Positions 1 through 5,318 of a stretch of DNA of 5,318 nucleotides are shown piece after piece. This stretch comes from Betaproteobacteria bacterium. GTDB lineage: Bacteria; Pseudomonadota; Gammaproteobacteria; Burkholderiales; SG8-39. How positions within the stretch are numbered: the stretch's first letter is position 1; every line of letters begins with the position of its first letter. The position numbers were made by a program, and so were the translations under genes. The notes under the pieces were generated by a model. The model did no database searches and was not told where the DNA came from. It worked only from the letters and a program-made list of their open reading frames with translations. The stretch covers positions 1-5,318 of the forward strand of contig JAABQT010000131.1 of NCBI GenBank assembly GCA_011391295.1. The letters are read 5' to 3'.

Positions 1-394
1 GCGCGTCCGTGGCTTCGCGCAGGATGGTGACGATCGCCGCGCGCGCGCGCTCCAGGCGGCTCGGGACCACGTCGACTGCGTCCATCGACGGCGAGAGGTC
101 GAGCACCACGATGCGCGCGCTCAGGTCGCGGTACAGCGGGGATGGTTGCGCGCGCCAGGTCGGTCCGGCGAGCGCGACGCATGCCAGGACCAGCACCGCT
201 GCCGCCGTGCCGAGCGCGAGCCGCGCGCTGGAGGCCGGCGCGCGGCCGAGAAGGTGCGCGAGCAACGCCGGGTCGACGAGCTGGCGCCACGGCCCTGCGC
301 CCGCCCGCGCGCGCCACCACGCCCACAGCAGCGCGAGCCCGGCCGGGAGCGCGAACAGCCAGCCCGGGCGCAGCCATTCGAGCGCTTCGATCAT
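1..394 (-). CDS. batB: BatB-like VWA-domain membrane protein, N-terminal part (cut by window edge)
   Basis: Only the first 131 residues lie in the window; the frame is still open at base 1. The protein begins MIEALEWLRPGWLFALPAGL, with a first hydrophobic segment at about residues 12-27 and a second at about 59-77. The second is followed by the start of a von Willebrand factor A domain, RIVVLDLSPSMDAVDVVPSR. D99, S101 and S103 form the DxSxS part of a metal ion-dependent adhesion site (MIDAS), and the following DVVPSRLERAR stretch is typical of BatB. Known of the family: BatB proteins carry an N-terminal membrane anchor, a VWA domain and often C-terminal TPR repeats; whether TPRs exist here cannot be seen. 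The ATG overlaps the stop of the upstream batA-like gene in an ATGA, which supports this start and translational coupling. Inferred role: structural or adaptor partner in a MoxR-dependent envelope complex. The BatB label rests on gene order and the motif, so another VWA protein of the same operon type is possible. Confidence 0.87.
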   Translation of the reverse strand, partial: MIEALEWLRPGWLFALPAGLALLWAWWRARAGAGPWRQLVDPALLAHLLGRAPASSARLALGTAAAVLVLACVALAGPTWRAQPSPLYRDLSARIVVLDLSPSMDAVDVVPSRLERARAAIVTILREATDA

Positions 395-1365
395 CGGCGG
401 GACCCCGCGAGGCGCCCCGAGCGTGGCGCGCGCGGACCGGCCGGCAGCGTCGCCAGCGCGAGCGCGAAGGCGAGGCTGAGCGGCCAGGCGTAGAGCTCGG
501 CGCGCGGACGGTAGTGCTGCTCGTCGCGCGCCGTCGGCTCTGCGCGCTCGAGCGCTTCGTAGATGCGCGCCAGCGCGCCGTGATCGCCGGCGCGAAAGTA
601 GCGCCCCCCCGTCTCCGCGGCGACGTGCTGCAGCGCGGGCTCGTCCAGCCCTTCGCCCGCGCGCGGCGCGCCGCCCGTCGCCGCGCCGCCGATACCGATG
701 GCGTAGACGCGCATACCGTGGCGGCGCGCGAGGCGTGCGGCGTCGGGCACCGTCACCGCGCCGTCGGTGCTCGAGCCGTCGGTGATCAGGATCATCACGC
801 GCTCGTCGCGCTGCATCACGCGCAGCCGCGCGACGCCGAGCACGATGGCGTCGCCGAGCGCGGTGCCCTCGCCGGCGAGGCCGATGAACGCCTCATCCAC
901 CATGCTGGCCACCGCGTTGAGATCGAAGGTGAGCGGCGCCTGCACGTAGGCCTTCGAGCCGAAGACGATCAGGCCGATGCGGTCACCCGCGCGGCCGGCG
1001 ACGAACTCGCGCGCCGTGCGGCGCAGCACATCGAGCCCCAGTTCGCCGCCGAGGACAGCGCTGCGCATGCTCGCCGACACGTCGAGCACCAGCAGCATGC
1101 TGCGCCCGCTCGCCGGCACGCCGACCGGTTCCCCGATCCACTGCGGCCGGCACGCCGCACCGACCAGCGCGGCCCATGCAGCGAGCGCGAGCCAGAGCCG
1201 CAAGCGCGGCTGCACGCCCGCGCCGGCCTGCGACCACTCTTGGGCTGCGCGCAGGAACGGCACGCGCAGCGGCGTGGCCACCGGCGCCGCGGGCGGCGCG
1301 AAGCGCGCCACCAGCCAGGGCAGGAGGAGGGCGAGCGCGACGAGGGGCCAGGCGAACTGCAGCAT
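391..1365 (-). CDS. batA: BatA-like VWA-domain membrane protein
   Basis: A 324-residue protein, the usual size for BatA. It has an N-terminal hydrophobic segment at about residues 5-20 (MLQFAWPLVALALLLPWLVA) and a second at about 57-72, then the RPQWIGEPV stretch that precedes the VWA domain in this family. The VWA domain spans about 90-275 with a complete MIDAS: D95, S97 and S99 (DVSAS), T168 (GEGTALGDA) and D196 (ITDGSS). A third hydrophobic segment at about 293-309 is followed by a basic tail. The topology fits a large VWA domain outside the cytoplasm, held by flanking membrane helices. The same frame stays open 190 codons further upstream, but that part is antisense-like filler over two other genes. 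The ATG at 1365 is chosen because it gives the family N-terminus and overlaps the preceding stop in TGATG. Known of the family: Bat proteins accompany MoxR ATPases and have been linked to stress or oxygen tolerance in some bacteria. The specific role here is inferred only. Confidence 0.93.
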   Translation of the reverse strand: MLQFAWPLVALALLLPWLVARFAPPAAPVATPLRVPFLRAAQEWSQAGAGVQPRLRLWLALAAWAALVGAACRPQWIGEPVGVPASGRSMLLVLDVSASMRSAVLGGELGLDVLRRTAREFVAGRAGDRIGLIVFGSKAYVQAPLTFDLNAVASMVDEAFIGLAGEGTALGDAIVLGVARLRVMQRDERVMILITDGSSTDGAVTVPDAARLARRHGMRVYAIGIGGAATGGAPRAGEGLDEPALQHVAAETGGRYFRAGDHGALARIYEALERAEPTARDEQHYRPRAELYAWPLSLAFALALATLPAGPRAPRSGRLAGSRR

Positions 1366-1811
1366 CAGAGCACCGCGCGCAGCCAGCCGAGCGCCGCGGC
1401 GCGCAGCCGGGCGACTTCCGCGGTCGCGCAGGGTGCGCGGTAGGGCATTTCGGTGAGCGCTTCGCGCAACGCCGCGAAGCGCCCCGCCGTTCGGTCGCAA
1501 GCCTCGAGGAACGCGACCCAGTCGGCGCCGTGCAGCCCGGCGCTCTTGCCATGCGGAAAGCGCGCCAGCGCCGCGAGGCGCAGGAGCTGCGAGACCTCCG
1601 CGACGGTTGCGCTCGCCGCCAGCTCCGCCATCAGGCGCCGCCGCAGGCGCCAGCGGCGCCACCTCGGCGGACCGTAGCGAAACGCGATCACGGCCAGCAG
1701 CACGGCGAGCAGGAGCGCGATCCACCAGCCCGGCGCGGGCGGCCACCACTGCGGCGCGGGCGGCGGATGCACGTCGCGCAGCCGCACCAGGAGCTCGAGT
1801 TCCGGAATCAT
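1365..1811 (-). CDS. DUF4381 family membrane protein
   Basis: A 148-residue protein with the hallmark of DUF4381. A short N-terminal stretch contains RLRDVHPPPAPQWWPPAPGW (about residues 10-29), followed by one transmembrane helix at about 29-45 (WWIALLLAVLLAVIAFR) and a strongly basic cytoplasmic-side linker, WRRWRLRRR (51-59). The remaining 90 residues are probably helical and contain FPHGKSAGLHGADWVAFLEA, another stretch typical of the family. Its start overlaps the DUF58 stop in ATGA and its stop overlaps the BatA-like start in TGATG, so it is embedded in the operon. Known: DUF4381 genes sit between DUF58 and batA in many proteobacterial MoxR-Bat operons, and no biochemical activity has been assigned. 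Inferred: a single-pass membrane subunit linking cytoplasmic partners such as the DUF58 protein or MoxR to the VWA proteins. The positive charge after the helix suggests the C-terminal domain is cytoplasmic. Confidence 0.9.
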   Translation of the reverse strand: MIPELELLVRLRDVHPPPAPQWWPPAPGWWIALLLAVLLAVIAFRYGPPRWRRWRLRRRLMAELAASATVAEVSQLLRLAALARFPHGKSAGLHGADWVAFLEACDRTAGRFAALREALTEMPYRAPCATAEVARLRAAALGWLRAVL

Positions 1812-2742
1812 GCGAGTAACCGCTCTTCGAACGGCCGCTCGAGCGCGGTGAACAGCTCGTCGCCGGTGCGCACGGCATGGCAGCGCGTGCCGGCCTGCGC
1901 GGCAAAGCGCGCCAGCCGCCCGCGCCGCGCCGCAATGTCGCGCGCGTGCGCCGCGCGCACGCCGGCCGGCGCGGTGTCGAGCATCAGGTGCTCACGGCCA
2001 TCGGTGAGCGGGTAGCGCGCCGGCGGCGGCAGGCGTACTTCCAGGGCGTCGAACACCCACACCAGGATCACGTTGCCGCGCGTGCGCAGCCTCTGCACCG
2101 CGCTCGCGAGCGCCTCGTCGGCATCGGCGAAGTCGGACACGACGACAAAGCGCGTGCCGATGCCGGCTTCGCTGGCGGCGCGTGCGGCCAGCGTGGTGAG
2201 TGAACCCTGTGCCGAGGGCGCCGCGTCGTCGTCCGCCTGCGCGGCAAGCGCCGCGCACAGCGCCGGCGCCGCGCCCTCGGCCGCGCCGACGCGGATGCTC
2301 GCGTCCTGCGCACCGGCGATGAGCGCGCCGAAGCGATTGCCGCCCTCGGCCGCCGCCCAGCCGGCGAGCGCGGCGAGCTGCGCGGCGACCACCGACTTGA
2401 ACGCGGCGCGCGTGCCGAAGCGCATCGGCGCGCGCTGGTCGACGATGCAGTACAGGTCGTGGCCGCGCTCGTGCTGGAACAGCTTGGTGTGCGCGCGCCC
2501 GGTGCGCGCGGTGACGCGCCAGTCGATGCGCCGCACGTCGTCGCCCGGCGAATAGGGCCGCGACTCGGCGTAGTCCATGCCCTGGCTGCGCACCGCGCTC
2601 GCGCGCGGCCCTTCGCGCCGCTCGGCCTCGAGAGCGAGCAGCCGGCGCATCTCGGCGCCGTAGCGCCGCAGGCTGAGGAGCGCGTCCAGTTCCGGGCGCA
2701 CACCGCGCGGCACGTGGCGCGGCAGCCCGGCGCCGGTGCCAA

Positions 2743-2746
<4 letters not shown>
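1808..2746 (-). CDS. DUF58 domain-containing protein
   Basis: A 312-residue protein with the diagnostic DUF58 signature at about residues 58-82: DYAESRPYSPGDDVRRIDW followed by RVTART. Next come KLFQHERGHDLYCIVDQRAP and MRFGTRAAFKSV (about 88-119), then a Rossmann-like second half with FVVVSDFADADEAL (200-213) and a strand at 225-232. DUF58 domains have a VWA-like fold. Here the position of the MIDAS DxSxS reads D103-Q-R-A-P, so the two serines are absent. No membrane helix is visible, which fits a cytoplasmic protein. The start is a GTG that overlaps the moxR stop in GTGA; this overlap is the reason for choosing it over the in-frame GTG codons at residues 12 and 16. Family members regularly follow moxR and are thought to be partners of the ATPase. 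Function beyond that is unknown. The residue range from about 150 to 185 is rich in alanine and looks poorly constrained. Confidence 0.93.
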
Positions 2747-3765
<1,019 letters not shown>

Positions 3766-3796
3766 GCCGCCAGTGCGCCCCCACGGATGCGAACAC

Positions 3797-3818
3797 CGGG
3801 GACGGTGACACATCCCCG
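3797..3818. repeat. Inverted repeat CGGGGA / TCCCCG upstream of moxR
   Basis: A six-base exact inverted repeat (3797-3802 and 3813-3818) around a ten-base loop. It ends about 30 bases before the moxR ATG. It could be an operator or a leader hairpin for the minus-strand operon. In DNA this rich in G and C such a short repeat can easily arise by chance, so support is weak. Confidence 0.3.
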
Positions 3819-3883
3819 CGTGACGAACAAGGGCCGCGCCCGCCTCCCGGGTCGACAGGCCTCTTCGTCCCGCAGGCTGCTCC

Positions 3884-3914
3884 TTGCCAAACCAGTATGG
3901 GCCGCGCCTATACT
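3884..3914 (+). promoter_or_regulatory. Sigma-70-like promoter of the ACT-domain gene
   Basis: The -35 candidate is TTGCCA (3884-3889) and the -10 is TATACT (3909-3914), five of six bases of the TATAAT consensus. The spacer is 19 bases, longer than the usual 17. Transcription would start near 3920-3921, giving a leader of about 22 bases that holds just the Shine-Dalgarno. This is the most AT-rich spot in the neighbourhood, which supports the call. A 19-base spacer often marks a promoter that needs an activator; see the overlapping dyad. Confidence 0.6.
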
Positions 3915-3915
3915 G
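3893..3915. promoter_or_regulatory. Dyad over the promoter spacer and -10 box (candidate operator)
   Basis: A 23-base inverted repeat with arms CAGTATGGGC (3893-3902) and GCCTATACTG (3906-3915) around the three-base centre CGC. Nine of the ten arm positions are exactly complementary; the exception is a G facing a T. It covers most of the promoter spacer and the whole -10 box. Because it lies upstream of the predicted transcription start, it would act as DNA, as a binding site for a dimeric regulator, and not as an RNA hairpin. No regulator gene is in the window. Confidence 0.55.
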
Positions 3916-3925
3916 ATCCGGGCAC

Positions 3926-3939
3926 AAAGGAGGAGGTGA
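3926..3939 (+). promoter_or_regulatory. Very strong Shine-Dalgarno of the ACT-domain gene
   Basis: AAAGGAGGAGGTGA contains GGAGGTGA, a long match to the 3' end of 16S rRNA, and the GGAGG core ends six bases before the ATG at 3943. None of the other genes here has a comparable site. It fixes the start codon and suggests that the ACT-domain protein is made at a high level. Confidence 0.88.
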
Positions 3940-3942
3940 ACC

Positions 3943-4365
3943 ATGAAACTCAAGATCACACGTGCAGAGATGTGGAAGGCGACGATCGACGACCGGCCCG
4001 GGGGCGCGGCGGCGGTGCTCGATCCCGTGGCGCAGGCGGGCGCCAATCTTGAATTCGCGTTCGCGCGCCGCGCGGCCGAGATGCCGGGCAAGGGACTGCT
4101 GTTCGTCCTGCCGGTTAAAGGCAAGAAGGTGGTCGCGGCCGCGCAGGCCGCCGGCCTCGGCGTGGCGGTGGACATGCACATGCTGCGCATCGAAGGCGGG
4201 GACAAGGCCGGCACGACGGCGGCGATCGCGCGAGCGCTGGCGCACGCGGGCATCAACTTCCGCGCGCTCTCGGCGACCGCGGTCGGCCGCGGTTTCAAGG
4301 GCTTTCTCGCGCTCGACTCGGCCGAGGACGCAGTGCGCGCGGCGGTCGTGCTGAAAAAGCTCTAG
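3943..4365 (+). CDS. Tandem ACT-domain protein (predicted amino-acid-binding)
   Basis: A 140-residue cytoplasmic protein consisting almost only of two ACT domains. The first, about residues 10-70, has WKATIDDRPGGAAAVLDPVA and then QAGANLEFAFARR. The second, about 77-138, has MHMLRIEGGDKAGTTAAIAR and then ALAHAGINFRALSATAVG. In each half a D-x-PG or DKAG turn is followed by a helix and an AGAN or AGIN turn, the glycine-containing region where ACT domains of amino-acid enzymes bind ligands. There is no catalytic domain, DNA-binding domain, signal peptide or membrane helix, so it probably senses a small ligand and acts through a partner. ACT domains typically bind amino acids; the ligand here is unknown. 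The start is fixed by an excellent Shine-Dalgarno. It is the first gene of a probable two-gene unit with the deacylase 12 bases downstream, so a link to D-amino-acid or N-acyl-amino-acid metabolism is a reasonable inference but unproven. Confidence 0.88.
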   Translation: MKLKITRAEMWKATIDDRPGGAAAVLDPVAQAGANLEFAFARRAAEMPGKGLLFVLPVKGKKVVAAAQAAGLGVAVDMHMLRIEGGDKAGTTAAIARALAHAGINFRALSATAVGRGFKGFLALDSAEDAVRAAVVLKKL

Positions 4366-4377
4366 CCCGCAGCGCGC

Positions 4378-5318
4378 GTGCGAAACGGTCCGTCGCCCGG
4401 GCACTACTCGCTTGTCGTCCGCAACGGCACCCTGATCGACGGCACGCGCGCGCCGCGCACCCAGGCCGACGTTGCGGTGCAGGACGGGCGCATCGCCGCG
4501 ATCGGCAGGCTCGACCAGGCGCGCGCGGACACCGAGATCGACGCCTCGGGCAAGATCGTCGCGCCGGGATTCATCGACGCGCACACGCACGACGACCGGC
4601 TGCTGCTCTGCGCCCCGGAGATGGCCCCCAAGGTGAGCCAGGGCGTGACGACGGTGGTGGCGGGTAACTGCGGCGTGTCGCTCGCGCCCGCCCCCAACGG
4701 CATGGGCAAGCCCGTGACGCCCCCGCTCGACCTGCTCGACGCCGACGGCGGCTGGTTCCGCTTCCCCACGTTCGCCGCCTACGTGGAGGAACTGCGCGCG
4801 CATCCGGCGGCGACCAATTGCGCGCTGCTCGTGGGGCACACGTCGCTGCGCGTGCAGACGATGGACAACCTCGAGCGGCCGGCGAGCGACACGCAGATCC
4901 GGCGCATGCGCGAGCTCGCGGACGAGGCGCTCGCCGCGGGCGCGATCGGCATCTCCACCGGCCTGTACTACGAGCCGGCTGCCGCCGCGCCCACCGAGGA
5001 AGTGATCGAGGTGTGCCGCCCGCTCGCGCAGAGGAACGGCCTGTACTGCACGCACATGCGCGACGAGGCGGACCGGGTGCTCGATTCGCTGGAAGAAACC
5101 TTCCGCATCGGGCGCGAGCTCGGCGTCCCGGTGGTGATCTCGCACCACAAGGTGGTCGGCACGCCCAACCACGGCCGCTCCGCCCAGACGCTGCCCCTGA
5201 TCGAAGCGCGCATGCGCGAGCAGAGGATCGGTCTGGACTGCTATCCGTACTGCGCCTCCTCGACGATTCTCTCGGCGAGCCGCGTCGGCGTGGCCTCGAA
5301 GGTGCTCGTCACCTGGTC
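4378..5318 (+). CDS. D-aminoacylase / N-acyl-D-amino-acid deacylase (amidohydrolase), 3' end cut by window
   Basis: The first 313 residues of an enzyme expected to be near 480-530. It hydrolyses N-acyl-D-amino acids to the D-amino acid and a carboxylate; some relatives act on dihydropyrimidine-like or other N-acyl substrates. Visible are the N-terminal beta domain (LVVRNGTLIDGTRAP, 12-26), the amidohydrolase motif APGFIDAHTHDD (62-73; H69 and H71), VTTVVAGNCGVSLAP (90-104; C98), GISTGLYYEP (191-200), CTHMRDE (224-230; H226), VVISHHKVVG (252-261; H256, K258) and DCYPYCASST (287-296). The C98, H226 and H256 spacing matches the metal ligands Cys96, His220 and His250 of the Alcaligenes D-aminoacylase as I recall them; the matching Asp366 lies beyond the edge. 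The start is GTG, the only common start codon between the in-frame TAG at 4363 and the conserved N-terminus. No Shine-Dalgarno is visible, so translation may depend on the ACT gene upstream. No signal peptide is seen, so the enzyme is probably cytoplasmic. Confidence 0.92.
   Translation, partial: MRNGPSPGHYSLVVRNGTLIDGTRAPRTQADVAVQDGRIAAIGRLDQARADTEIDASGKIVAPGFIDAHTHDDRLLLCAPEMAPKVSQGVTTVVAGNCGVSLAPAPNGMGKPVTPPLDLLDADGGWFRFPTFAAYVEELRAHPAATNCALLVGHTSLRVQTMDNLERPASDTQIRRMRELADEALAAGAIGISTGLYYEPAAAAPTEEVIEVCRPLAQRNGLYCTHMRDEADRVLDSLEETFRIGRELGVPVVISHHKVVGTPNHGRSAQTLPLIEARMREQRIGLDCYPYCASSTILSASRVGVASKVLVTW

Larger units (their letters stand above)
3766..3942. other. Divergent intergenic region between moxR operon and ACT-domain gene
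   Basis: A 177-base non-coding gap between two divergently transcribed units. The right third (about 3881-3942) is clearly more AT-rich than its surroundings and carries the plus-strand promoter, the dyad and the ribosome binding site described separately. The left part, which should drive the minus-strand operon, holds a GC-rich hairpin-like repeat at 3797-3818 but no -35/-10 pair that I find convincing. Candidate minus-strand -35 boxes TTGTTC (3830-3825) and TTGGCA (3890-3885) have no acceptable -10 at 16-18 bases. Confidence 0.8.

Noticed and set aside
38..50. Alternating CG run of 13 bases
   Set aside because: It falls inside the batB-like coding sequence as Arg-Ala codons and is expected in DNA of this composition; not treated as a Z-DNA or regulatory element.
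142..1443. Long plus-strand open frame of 433 codons opposite the batA- and batB-like genes
   Set aside because: Its product is rich in arginine and alanine with no recognisable domain, typical of the antisense of a GC-rich gene. The minus-strand frames there carry complete VWA motifs.
1366..1935. Upstream extension of the batA-like frame by 190 codons
   Set aside because: It overlaps the DUF4381 gene completely and part of the DUF58 gene, and the family N-terminus begins at the ATG at 1365.
1176..2015. Plus-strand open frame of 279 codons across the DUF4381 and DUF58 genes
   Set aside because: Composition-driven shadow; no motif, and it spans the junction of two well-supported minus-strand genes.
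4404..4769. Minus-strand open frame opposite the deacylase start
   Set aside because: Antisense to the conserved HTH and GNCG motifs of the deacylase; serine/alanine-rich with no family resemblance.
3766..5172. Upstream extension of the moxR frame by 469 codons, antisense to the ACT and deacylase genes
   Set aside because: The extension crosses the promoter region and two real genes on the other strand and shows no domain. It stays open because stop codons are rare at this GC content.

Overview
The window is very GC-rich (about 70% by eye) and codes almost from end to end. It looks like chromosomal DNA of a high-GC proteobacterium, most likely a betaproteobacterium. That placement is inferred from the base composition, the MoxR / DUF58 / DUF4381 / VWA / VWA gene order and the tandem-ACT plus D-aminoacylase pair. 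No marker gene fixes the taxon. I see no mobile element, integrase, tRNA, rRNA or CRISPR array.

Left and centre (1-3765, minus strand): a tightly packed operon of the MoxR-Bat ('aerotolerance') type, read right to left. It runs MoxR-family AAA+ ATPase, DUF58 protein, DUF4381 membrane protein, BatA-like VWA membrane protein, then a BatB-like VWA membrane protein cut by the window's left edge. Every junction is an overlap of stop and start: GTGA, ATGA, TGATG and ATGA in order of transcription. The five proteins are therefore probably made in a coupled way. From what is known of these families, the ATPase is thought to act as a chaperone that remodels or activates VWA-domain partners. The DUF58, DUF4381 and Bat proteins would form a membrane-anchored complex with metal-dependent VWA domains exposed outside the cytoplasm. 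The precise substrate is unknown.

Middle (3766-3942): a 177-base divergent intergenic region. Its right half has a good sigma-70-like promoter with a long 19-base spacer, a nearly perfect 23-base dyad over the spacer and -10 box, and a very strong Shine-Dalgarno sequence, all pointing to the plus strand. No convincing promoter for the minus-strand operon was found.

Right (3943-5318, plus strand): a small protein made of two tandem ACT domains, followed 12 bases later by a D-aminoacylase (N-acyl-D-amino-acid deacylase) of the amidohydrolase superfamily, cut by the right edge. The enzyme gene starts with GTG, lacks a visible Shine-Dalgarno and lies in the same frame as the ACT gene, separated by a single TAG. 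The pair probably forms one transcription unit in which a small amino-acid-binding protein accompanies an enzyme acting on N-acyl-D-amino acids.

Most of the content belongs to known families. The points most worth a second look are the dyad on the long-spacer promoter, the ACT/deacylase arrangement, and the missing metal-site serines in the DUF58 protein next to two VWA proteins that keep theirs. I see no clear evidence of a wholly new system.
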